Assembly: GCF_000332195.1 (NCBI RefSeq)
Contig: NZ_KB235919.1
Span: forward strand, 335,038-399,037
Origin: Pleurocapsa sp. PCC 7319
GTDB lineage: Bacteria > Cyanobacteriota > Cyanobacteriia > Cyanobacteriales > Xenococcaceae
DNA length: 64,000 nucleotides
Reading direction: 5' to 3'
The notes below the pieces were generated by a model that was not told the origin of the DNA, did not search any database, and saw nothing but the letters and a program-made list of their open reading frames with translations. The stretch's first letter is position 1, and each line of letters starts with the position of its first letter. Positions 18,323 to 26,161 of the stretch are shown here, in pieces. Both the position numbers and the translations under genes were made by a program.

Positions 18323-19333
18323 ATGTTTTTAATTCAAGACTATAAAAAACCTTTATTTAAAGAGCAAGTCTTTTTTAATTTTAAAGATACTAGTGTTCAA
18401 ATTACCTATGGTACTCAAGAATATTTACTCTCAGTTGAACCAGAAAACCAACCGCAAACAACTAAACTATTAAAATTATTACAGACTGGCAATTTATCAT
18501 TGCCACAATTAGTTCAAGTTTGTCCCGACATTGAGGAACAGATACCTGAATTACTATTAGAGTTTGACCGCTTGGGAATGATCCAAGAAACCCAAGCTCA
18601 AATTGCAATTCAGCCAATGACTGGACTACAGTTCTATCGAGAGATACGACGTTTTTTGCAGCGTTGGCAAAACCAGATTGTTCATCCTTTAGCTTTTCAG
18701 AAGATGACTGAAGGAACGATTACTAGAGAGCAATTAATTGGCTATGCTCTAGAATCCTATCACGTTACTCATTTGTGTCCTCGTCTGTTGGCTGGTTCCT
18801 TAACTAAGCAGGAAACACCTGAGACTTATCAACTCCTTCAAGAATTTTTCGTTTCTGAACTGTATCATGATCGCTTAATCACAAATTCTTTAGCCAGCGT
18901 GGGAATTGAAGAAACACAACTTGAACAGATACAGCCTTTACCGATGACTTTTGCTATTTGTTCTGCTTTAGCTGTTTTTGCTCAACAGCATCCTTTAAGT
19001 TTTAAATTGGCACTATGGTTATTTGAACAAGACGATCCCAAGTTTTTAGAGTTATTCAAACAGTGTTGTCAGGATCGGGATTTGCCGAGGGAATTTTATC
19101 AACCGATTTTGTTACACGCCAAGATTAATGATGAAGGAGAACATGAGCAGATAACCAAGAATTTGCTGGCAGAAGTAGCTTATATTTCCGTTGAAGAACA
19201 GTTGCGGGTCAAGAAGAATATGGCAATTCTTCAAGAGTCAATCATCCTACGCGATCGCCATATTATCGATTATTATGGCAATCCTCATAATATTATTCCT
19301 CGTTATTTCAGCGGTAATATTACAAAAGCTTGA
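18323..19333 (+). CDS. Heme-oxygenase-like diiron oxidase with N-terminal winged-helix-like domain
   Basis: This 336-residue protein has two parts. Residues 1-95 resemble a small winged-helix domain (STR-like strands, then LLKLLQTGNLSLPQLVQ and PELLLEFDRLGMIQE), as in RRE-like or PqqD-like leader readers; this is inference. Residues 100-330 form an all-helical heme-oxygenase/TenA/PqqC-like fold. Candidate metal ligands are Glu144 (ALESYH), Glu179 and His182 (SELYHD), Glu235 (WLFEQ), Asp270 and His274 (NDEGEH). Order and spacing closely follow the UndA-type diiron oxidases as I recall them. These enzymes activate oxygen on small acids, amino acids or peptides. Between a precursor remnant and the tandem-leader precursor, it is a good candidate for a RiPP-tailoring oxidase. 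Confidence 0.75.
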   Translation: MFLIQDYKKPLFKEQVFFNFKDTSVQITYGTQEYLLSVEPENQPQTTKLLKLLQTGNLSLPQLVQVCPDIEEQIPELLLEFDRLGMIQETQAQIAIQPMTGLQFYREIRRFLQRWQNQIVHPLAFQKMTEGTITREQLIGYALESYHVTHLCPRLLAGSLTKQETPETYQLLQEFFVSELYHDRLITNSLASVGIEETQLEQIQPLPMTFAICSALAVFAQQHPLSFKLALWLFEQDDPKFLELFKQCCQDRDLPREFYQPILLHAKINDEGEHEQITKNLLAEVAYISVEEQLRVKKNMAILQESIILRDRHIIDYYGNPHNIIPRYFSGNITKA

Positions 19334-19499
19334 ATTCATTGTGCAATAGTATTTATTTACCAATTAATACTCACTATTGATATGACTTTTATAGCTTTAA
19401 TCTTAATAATTACTAGTTTATCCAAAAATTAATTCATTGTAATTATCTTTTACTTTTCATAAGCTAGTGCATAGAGAAAATATAAAACTAGAAATATAT

Positions 19500-19994
19500 A
19501 TGACTAAAAAAAGTAAAATCTATCAACAAGTTTCTGAGCAATTATTAATAGATAAAAATTTTCAAGAACGGTTTTTAAGCGCTCCAAAATCAGTACTAAA
19601 TGAGATGGGTATAAATATTCCTGATTCAGTTCAAGTTGAGGTTCATGAAGACACGGCGCGGATTAAAAATATTGTGATCCCTGAAAGCCTATTAGAAGAA
19701 GACGAATCAACTGCTTCTAATCCTTTATACAGACAAATAGTTATTAAAGCTTGTGAAGATCAAAACTTTAAAACTCAGTTAATGCAAAACCCTAAAGTGG
19801 CGATCGCACTTTTGACTGGAGAGAGTGTACCAGAAGATCTGGAAATCCGTGTTTATAAGAATACTTCTATCCTCATGCATCTAGTTATCTATCTCGAAGG
19901 AGCAAATGAAGAATTGAGCGAGCAAGAATTGGAAACTGTTGCTGGAGGAAAATCAGTATTATCCAGTGGTAATTGGGCTGGATTGGTCTATTAA
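19500..19994 (+). CDS. Tandem-leader NHLP-type precursor
   Basis: The ATG at 19500 (MTKKSKIYQQVSEQ) is preferred over an upstream GTG at 19467. The 164-residue product holds two NHLP leader domains in series: about residues 5-67 (IYQQVSEQLLIDKNFQERFL, NIPDSVQVEVHED, IVIPESL) and 73-148 (LYRQIVIKACEDQNFKTQLM, VPEDLEIRVYKN, LMHLVIYLEG). Only the second ends in a double glycine (ELSEQELETVAGG). The core is KSVLSSGNWAGLVY, 14 residues with three Ser and no Cys. No thioether is possible, so dehydration or oxidation by the neighbouring diiron enzyme are alternatives. Other NHLP precursors in the island have one leader only. Confidence 0.82.
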   Translation: MTKKSKIYQQVSEQLLIDKNFQERFLSAPKSVLNEMGINIPDSVQVEVHEDTARIKNIVIPESLLEEDESTASNPLYRQIVIKACEDQNFKTQLMQNPKVAIALLTGESVPEDLEIRVYKNTSILMHLVIYLEGANEELSEQELETVAGGKSVLSSGNWAGLVY

Positions 19995-20055
19995 TGAATG
20001 CTTTTTTCTTAATTAAGCAACGCCATATTGTAGCCAGAAAAATAGTTCTACTCTC

Positions 20056-20238
20056 ATGCACTTAGTTATCTATCGCGATTTTGCTATCGAAAAGTTGGGT
20101 AAGAAAGAACTGGAAACTGTTGCTGGAGATTTTATTGAGGGACTTATATCTGCTACTCCCTCCTTCAATGCGTTTAGAAATTGGAAGCAAAAAAATGAAA
20201 AAAAAACCAATGTTATTGGCTCGACAAAGAGCTATTAA
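20056..20238 (+). pseudogene. Degenerate duplicate of the 3' end of the tandem-leader precursor
   Basis: From about 20032, the DNA repeats the end of the preceding gene: ACTCTCATGCACTTAGTTAT copies the stretch coding SILMHLVIY. The 60-residue frame continues ELETVAGD, so the double glycine has become Gly-Asp and the leader lacks everything before MHLVIY. The tail (DFIEGLISATPSFNAFRNW then a Lys-rich end) is unlike the other core. It has no proper ribosome-binding site and overlaps the next gene in another frame. It is probably a duplication scar, although a short translated peptide cannot be excluded. Confidence 0.55.
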
Positions 20239-20836
20239 AGCACGCCAAAAGGCTAGCCTGGGAAACTTTAGTTCTGGTTATGAATTTGGTGGGTGGAAAA
20301 GTTTACTAGATAATCATGTCCAATCTCCAAAACCGAGTCCCAAAAATTTTTCTTTGAACGACTTAGTCAAGCCAGACTTGGAGCAAAACAAAGTTGCTAA
20401 CAAGCGCAAACCTTTTGCCGAAATAACTCTTTGTCCGAGCGCACCAGCAGACTCAGATGAGGCTGTGGTGTTTGGTGTAGTTGAAGGGACAATTGAATCT
20501 CCTCGCATAGCTTATTTAGATGAATCTCAACCTATTACTGAAGAAATTCAAAATTTAGCGTCTCCTGGCAAGCCATCTGAAATGATGCGTATCGCTACCT
20601 CTTGTATAAAAAAAGAATGCTTAAATTTTGATGGTTCGGATTGTCGCTTGGCAAAGAAAATTGTCGAACAGTTACCTAGTGTCACTGAAACCTTACCTGC
20701 TTGCCAAATCCGCTCTAACTGTCGTTGGTGGCAACAAGAAGGGAAATCAGCCTGTCTACGTTGCCCTCAAGTTGTGACAGAAAACTACTATACTTCTCCC
20801 TTGTTTGAGCGAGTATCAGAGCCAAAGACTAACTAA
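20195..20836 (+). CDS. Hypothetical Cys-rich protein of the RiPP island
   Basis: The start at 20195 (MKKKPMLLARQRAIKARQ) has GGAAG seven bases upstream and is preferred over the long upstream extension, which shadows the degenerate precursor. The 213-residue product has a basic N-terminus, a disordered middle and a C-terminal block of seven cysteines: CIKKEC, SDC, PAC, SNC, SAC and LRC, between about residues 145 and 200. The pairs and spacing suggest a zinc or iron-sulfur site or disulfides. I do not recognise the family. It follows two precursors on the same strand and is likely co-expressed with them. Confidence 0.65.
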   Translation: MKKKPMLLARQRAIKARQKASLGNFSSGYEFGGWKSLLDNHVQSPKPSPKNFSLNDLVKPDLEQNKVANKRKPFAEITLCPSAPADSDEAVVFGVVEGTIESPRIAYLDESQPITEEIQNLASPGKPSEMMRIATSCIKKECLNFDGSDCRLAKKIVEQLPSVTETLPACQIRSNCRWWQQEGKSACLRCPQVVTENYYTSPLFERVSEPKTN

Positions 20837-21085
20837 GATACTGCTCTTATTCAGGGTAGTGTTCCCGATGTCAATGAAATTGCACGCAATGATGCCGATG
20901 AAAAGACGGCATCATTTAAATGTGGTATCGATCAGATCCCGTTTCATATAAATGAATAGATGAATCTGATATGGATAAAACCACAAGTTTAAAACCAGTT
21001 AAATTTCAGTATTCTCAGGTCATTCAAGCTTCTAAACGACATCGAACAGGTATTGGTTTTAATTTCCCGATTTAAATTTGATCCT

Positions 21086-24000
21086 ATGAAAAAAATATTA
21101 TCTTGGGTACTCCAGGCGAGTTTTGTAACTTGTTGTTCTCTAATTTCTCAGAGTTTTGTTATGGCACAGCCTATTACCACTGATGGTACACTACCCGAAC
21201 CTACTGAAGTTACTCCCACAGATGCAGGAGTAGAAATTAATGGTGGAACAGTTAAGGGCGATAATCTATTTCATAGTTTTGACAATTTTTCTGTACCAAC
21301 TGGGACAGAAGCCCACTTCAATAACAATACTGATGTAGGAAATATTCTTGGTCGTGTTACAGGGAAAAATATTTCTCATATCGATGGTTTGATTCGAGCC
21401 AATGGTGGTGCGAATTTATTTTTAATTAATCCTGCGGGAATTGTGTTTGGTTCAAATGCCCGCTTGGATATAGGTGGTTCATTTTTTGGTAGTACTGCTG
21501 ATAGTTTGTTATTTGATGAAGGTAGTGAATTTAGTGCAGTCAATCCACAAGTAGAACCGATATTAACTATCAATGCACCTATCGGCTTGAATTTGCGTGA
21601 TAATCCCCAACCAATTAGGAATCAATCTACTGCGAATGATGTCGGATTGGAGGTAAACCCAGGAAAAAACATTACTTTAGTCGGAGGAGAGCTTAATTTT
21701 CATGGTGGACTCTTAACTGCACCAGGAGGCAGAATTGAACTAGGTGGTCTATCTACTGGGGGAGAAATTGGGATTACGTCTAATGGGAGCTTAACTTTTC
21801 CCGACTCCATACCAAGAGCCAATATTACTTTAAATGATGGCGCAGCTGTTAATGTTGCTGCTGATGGAGGAGGATTTATTAATATTCATGCTCGTAATCT
21901 AACCTTATCTAAAGAAAGCCAACTACTGGCGGGTATTACTAAAAACGTTGATATATCCAATGTCCAAGCAGGAGACATTACTATAGACGCTTCTGGCGCG
22001 ATCGCACTGAGAGAATCTAGTAGCATTCAAAACGAAGTCAATCCTAATGGTGTCGGCAATGGTGGAGATATAATTCTTCAAGCCAAATCTATCTCTTTAG
22101 CGAATGAGGCCCAATTGTCTACTGTTGTTTTTCCTGCCTCCGAGGATTCTTTAGGTGGACGAGGTAATGCAGGTAATATCAAGATTCAATCCGAGTCTCT
22201 TACTCTTAGTGAGGGAGCTGGTATTTTTAGTGCCAACTTGGGACAGGGCAATGGAGGAAATATTGAGATCGATATCTTAAAGGGGTTCAGCATCAGGGGA
22301 AAGGGTAGAATCGATCCGACTAATAATAGTCCAGATATTGCGATCGCCAGTATTGTAGAATCATCAACTAAAGCTAATGCAGGCAATATTACAATTAACG
22401 CGGGGTCTTTTTCCTTAACTGATTTTACATCCATAGATGCAACTAATTATTCTGCTGCTGGAGGCAATGCCGGAAATGTATCCATTTACGCTCGGGATAA
22501 TGTTCTGATTTCAGAAAGTGGCATTAATTCTCTTGCCAGTTTAGGTAATGCAGGAAATATTGAGATTAAAGCCAATACTATTAACGCTGAAAATTACTCT
22601 TTTGTAGATTCCAGTAACTTTGGTCAAGGAAATTCTGGAGATATTCTCTTTCAAGCGAACTCTATCTTCATGGGAACTCCATTTATTAGAAGCCAAATTT
22701 TTGAGGGAGAAGCAGGGGATATTAACATATTTGTCCAAGATTCGTTAAAAATCGATGGTATAGGTGCCAGCGCTTCCGGGATAACAGTAGAAAGCTTCGG
22801 TGCTGGTTCGGGAGGTAATATCAATATTCGAGCTAACTCTTTTTCCCTCTCTAACGGTGCCGTGTTAAACGCTGTAGCTAACGACACAGGTGATGGAGGC
22901 AATATTGCGATCGCTGCCAACACAATTGACATTCATCAGGCACTAATCAACGCTACCAGCTTTGAGAGAGGTAGAGGAGGTGATATACAAATTAACGCTA
23001 CAGAATCACTTGAAATTACTGGGTCTGGTTTAACTATTTTGCAGGAAGATGTTATAGCTCCAGCAACTCAGAACTATTCTATTTTTGAGAATTTTAAGCC
23101 TGAGGATGTTCGTAATGCGGGGTTTCAAGGAATTTTAGCTGCAACTATTAGTAGAAAAGGAACAGCCGCAGGAAATATTATTATTGACACTGCCAATTTA
23201 AATATCAAAGAGGGAGGTTTGATTGCCACAGCTACTACTGGAGCGGGAGCAGCAGGCAACATTGTTATTAATAACTCTGGATTACTAAAGGTCAACCAAG
23301 GATTGATTTCAGCTTCCACAATTAATACTGGATCTGCTGGAGATGTAGAACTTAATACTGCCCAACTTTTGGTCGAGGAGGGAGGACAAATTACGGCCTC
23401 TAGTCTCGCTGCTGGAGATGGAGGCAGTTTATCCATCAATGCTACCGAATCTGTAGAGTTAAGAGGAACCGATCCTAGTGGTTTTGTTCCCAGTAGTTTG
23501 GTGGTAGGAAGTCAACTAACCAGTGGAACTGGAAATAGTGGGAACTTGATTCTTACTAGTCCTAAACTAACCATTAGGGATGGAGCAATCATAACTGCTA
23601 GTACCCTCGGAACAGGAACAGGAGGTAATATTCAAATTTATGCTACTGATTCGGTAAATCTTCATAATGGTGCCAAGGTTGTAGTCAATAGTCAAGGTCA
23701 AGGCGATGCTGGAAAATTAAAAATTGCTACTAATTCTCTAACTCTGGAAAGGCAATCTAGTTTATCGGCAGAAACACTTGCCAGTAAGGGAGGCAACATT
23801 CAGTTAGACGTGATGGATTTATTGTTACTCCAAGAAAATAGTACTATTTCCACGACCGCTGGTAGTAAAAGTATTGGAGCAGATGGTGGCAATATTGACA
23901 TCAACGCTGATTTCGTGGTGGCTATGCCTTCGGAGAATAGTGATATTACAGCTAATGCTTTTCAAGGCAAAGGAGGAGAAATTCAAATTAATACTCAAGG

Positions 24001-24520
24001 AATTTTTGGTATAGCTCAAAAAGATCTTGATCCCAAAACTAATGATATTAACGCTAGTTCTAATTTAGGGGTAGATGGCAATATTACAATTATGACTGGC
24101 GTTATTGAAACTTTTCCAGAAATTGCTGAACCCCCAGGCAACATTGTCGAATCAGATGGAGTAGTTGCTCGAATTTGCGATCCTCTAGAAACAGCTGAAG
24201 ATATTTCAGCTGATACGGAAAATACTCTAACTCTCAAAGATCGAGGTGCTGTTCCGCCTCAACCAACTGATCTTTTGACTTCCAATAACGTTTTAATCAA
24301 TACCCAATCTTTACTTGGTAATGAACAAATTAGAGATCTAAAACAAGCAGAGAAACCAGAAAAAGCAGCCAAAAATTCATCGTCACCTATAATAACTGCT
24401 CAAGGTAAAATTTATCCTGCGCGGGGAGTAGTTCAACAAGCTGATGGCACAGTTATCTTAACCTCTTATAATAGCGATCGCCATCAGCGTACTCTCAATC
24501 ATTCGCCTAATTGTGGATAG
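21086..24520 (+). CDS. Two-partner-secretion-type filamentous hemagglutinin-like surface protein
   Basis: The ATG at 21086 gives a classic signal peptide (MKKILSWVLQASFVTCCSLI...SFVMA-QP). Residues 35-160 form a TPS/haemagglutination-activity domain with GNILGRVTG and NLFLINPAGIVFG (NPNGI-like motif). Then come some 800 residues of beta-helix-type repeats marked by G-G-N-I and G-N-I units and Ser/Thr/Asn-rich strands. The cyanobacterial C-terminal segment around GVVARICDPLE follows. At 1144 residues it is a typical cyanobacterial TpsA-like exoprotein. It would need a TpsB/Omp85 pore, which is not in this window. It is not obviously part of the RiPP operon. Confidence 0.9.
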   Translation: MKKILSWVLQASFVTCCSLISQSFVMAQPITTDGTLPEPTEVTPTDAGVEINGGTVKGDNLFHSFDNFSVPTGTEAHFNNNTDVGNILGRVTGKNISHIDGLIRANGGANLFLINPAGIVFGSNARLDIGGSFFGSTADSLLFDEGSEFSAVNPQVEPILTINAPIGLNLRDNPQPIRNQSTANDVGLEVNPGKNITLVGGELNFHGGLLTAPGGRIELGGLSTGGEIGITSNGSLTFPDSIPRANITLNDGAAVNVAADGGGFINIHARNLTLSKESQLLAGITKNVDISNVQAGDITIDASGAIALRESSSIQNEVNPNGVGNGGDIILQAKSISLANEAQLSTVVFPASEDSLGGRGNAGNIKIQSESLTLSEGAGIFSANLGQGNGGNIEIDILKGFSIRGKGRIDPTNNSPDIAIASIVESSTKANAGNITINAGSFSLTDFTSIDATNYSAAGGNAGNVSIYARDNVLISESGINSLASLGNAGNIEIKANTINAENYSFVDSSNFGQGNSGDILFQANSIFMGTPFIRSQIFEGEAGDINIFVQDSLKIDGIGASASGITVESFGAGSGGNINIRANSFSLSNGAVLNAVANDTGDGGNIAIAANTIDIHQALINATSFERGRGGDIQINATESLEITGSGLTILQEDVIAPATQNYSIFENFKPEDVRNAGFQGILAATISRKGTAAGNIIIDTANLNIKEGGLIATATTGAGAAGNIVINNSGLLKVNQGLISASTINTGSAGDVELNTAQLLVEEGGQITASSLAAGDGGSLSINATESVELRGTDPSGFVPSSLVVGSQLTSGTGNSGNLILTSPKLTIRDGAIITASTLGTGTGGNIQIYATDSVNLHNGAKVVVNSQGQGDAGKLKIATNSLTLERQSSLSAETLASKGGNIQLDVMDLLLLQENSTISTTAGSKSIGADGGNIDINADFVVAMPSENSDITANAFQGKGGEIQINTQGIFGIAQKDLDPKTNDINASSNLGVDGNITIMTGVIETFPEIAEPPGNIVESDGVVARICDPLETAEDISADTENTLTLKDRGAVPPQPTDLLTSNNVLINTQSLLGNEQIRDLKQAEKPEKAAKNSSSPIITAQGKIYPARGVVQQADGTVILTSYNSDRHQRTLNHSPNCG

Positions 24521-24550
24521 TCTGACCGTCTGAAGCCATCATTGTATTGA

Positions 24551-24690
24551 CATTCCTACGCATGAATGACGTGGGTTTTCACCTTCTATAAAACTTTCTT
24601 GAAACTCTAGCTACACTAAATTAGTGACATCCTCCCAACACTGAATTATTTTATCGCTTTCGCTCTAAAATTATTACAGTGTGGGCTTCC
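24551..24690 (-). ncRNA. Putative omega-RNA / right end of the TnpB element
   Basis: Downstream of tnpB on the minus strand, the DNA holds a stem-forming pair, CACACTGTAAT and ATTCAGTGTTGGGAG, across the tnpB stop. Further on lies a terminal hairpin CATTC-ATGCGTAG-GAATG (24568-24551) followed at once by TCAA (24550-24547). A hairpin followed by TCAA resembles the right-end cleavage site of some IS200/IS605 elements. TnpB guide RNAs come from this region, with the guide just beyond the element end. A related ACACTG...CAGTGT stretch recurs at 36360-36405. Boundaries and expression are inference. Confidence 0.45.
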
Positions 24691-25944
24691 ATTATCGCTA
24701 ATGGATCTTGCTCCCCTACTATCCAAAGATAGGTTGCGCCACTTATCTACAACCAAGTTGCCCGACAGTACGACTTGAGAGCCAATTTCTTGCTTTTCGG
24801 GAGTCCCCCGATACGTTTCTCTACCTCGGTTACAGATTTCCTGACCAGAGGCAATATCCCTGTTGACAACATAATTACATTCATGACACTCACTTAGTCG
24901 AACCCTTAGATCCTTTCTGACTTCAGAGCGACAATTAGGGCAAACCTGGCTAGTGCCACGATGATCAACCCGACCGACAAAGACATCTCGTTTCTGGGCT
25001 ACATATTCTAATATGTCTCGCAATTTTCCCCAACCAGCGTCTATCGTATGCTTACCTAACATCCCTTTTGCCATAATACGAAAGTCACAATCTTCAACGT
25101 AGATTGTATCTGCCATATCACACAGTTTATGGGCAAGTTTGAACTGATAGTCAGATCGCCTGAATGCTATGTAGTTATGTTGTTTAGCTACTTTTAGTTG
25201 AGCTTTTTCATAGTTTTTCCCTCGTTTCTTTTTTCTTGACAGACGCTTTTGTAGCACTTTCAGCCGACGATAGGCTGTCTTGAAAAACTTGGGTCGCTTC
25301 TCTATATATCCATCGCTTGTTGCCACGTAGGACAACAAGCCGACATCAACACCGATTGCGTGACCATGAGGTACGGGACTAGGAAGCTCAATATCTGATT
25401 CTATCGCTACCACTGCAAACCAACCTATTGCCTTTTTCAGTACTCTGACTTGCTTGATAACAAAACTTTCAGGGATTGGTCTATGTAGGTTGATTTGTAC
25501 TTTTCCTAATTTAGGTAGTTGAATTTGCCAATCACTCACTGGGTTGGTTTTGAACTGAGGAAACAACATTGACTTCATTTGTCCATACTTCTTAAAGCGT
25601 GGGAAGCCATAACCTCTAGCTTGGAATGAATCCCAACTATCATGCAATCGTCTAATATTGGTTTGCAATACTTGTGACGGTACAGCTTGGAGTCGTGAAA
25701 ATTTCTTCTTGGCTTTTGGTAAGTTGTTTTGCTGTTGGTGGTAGCTAGGGAACGGATAATCCGCAGCCATCATATATTCTGATTCTAAACTACACCTATC
25801 GAGAGAACATTTTCGACTGGCTATCCAATCTTTTAGTTCTCTGAGAGCGTAGTTATAGCTGACACGGCAAGTTTCCAGCCACTCATCGAGTAGCTCAACT
25901 TGTTCATTATCAGGATAGATGCGATAGCGATAGTTGAGAATCAT
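24646..25944 (-). CDS. tnpB: IS200/IS605-family TnpB (RNA-guided nuclease)
   Basis: This 432-residue protein starts at MILNYRYRIYPDNEQ, the usual TnpB N-terminus. The split RuvC core is intact: Asp200 (IGVDVGL), Glu284 (YVEDCDF) and Asp363 (VNRDIASG). The zinc finger is complete at Cys335, Cys338, Cys353 and Cys356. It therefore looks able to act as an omega-RNA-guided DNA nuclease. No TnpA transposase gene is adjacent, so the element depends on a TnpA elsewhere or is stranded. It lies immediately after gltD, in the same direction. Confidence 0.93.
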   Translation of the reverse strand: MILNYRYRIYPDNEQVELLDEWLETCRVSYNYALRELKDWIASRKCSLDRCSLESEYMMAADYPFPSYHQQQNNLPKAKKKFSRLQAVPSQVLQTNIRRLHDSWDSFQARGYGFPRFKKYGQMKSMLFPQFKTNPVSDWQIQLPKLGKVQINLHRPIPESFVIKQVRVLKKAIGWFAVVAIESDIELPSPVPHGHAIGVDVGLLSYVATSDGYIEKRPKFFKTAYRRLKVLQKRLSRKKKRGKNYEKAQLKVAKQHNYIAFRRSDYQFKLAHKLCDMADTIYVEDCDFRIMAKGMLGKHTIDAGWGKLRDILEYVAQKRDVFVGRVDHRGTSQVCPNCRSEVRKDLRVRLSECHECNYVVNRDIASGQEICNRGRETYRGTPEKQEIGSQVVLSGNLVVDKWRNLSLDSRGARSISDNGSPHCNNFRAKAIK

Positions 25945-26055
25945 CTGACTATTCTACCACTATCTCTTAGCAATGGTAAACCTGTCCCACTGACCCGCTC
26001 AGTTCGCTTTCATGAGGGGCTGTCGCCTGTGGTTTCCCAGGCGTTTATAAGCTCC

Positions 26056-26125
26056 GTCCCAACGCTAAGTGCTATATGCGAAGCGGTATCCCTTTAGGGA
26101 CATCCTTGGCACTATAGCGTGGGAC
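26056..26125. repeat. Nested palindromic repeat
   Basis: GTCCCAACGCTAAGTGC (26056-26072) pairs with GCACTATAGCGTGGGAC (26109-26125) with a small bulge. Inside the 36-bp loop, TCCCTTTAGGGA forms a second hairpin next to GCGAAGCGG. The GCGAAGCGGTATCCCTTTAGGGA motif resembles dispersed cyanobacterial repeats. The structure lies in the 217-bp gap between the tnpB start and the gltD stop. It may be the left end of the tnpB element, a terminator of gltBD, or a repeat inserted into one. Confidence 0.55.
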
Positions 26126-26161
26126 TTTCCGCTCACAGGTGTTAAAAACTTGCCATCCCCC

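Noticed and set aside
19467-19499. GTG start extending the tandem-leader precursor by 11 residues
   Set aside because: The ATG at 19500 aligns with the usual start of NHLP leaders; the extension has no similarity.
20971-21065. Short ORF (MDKTTSLKPVKFQYSQVIQ...) before the TPS protein
   Set aside because: Only about 34 codons, without ribosome-binding site or homology; it may be remnant DNA.
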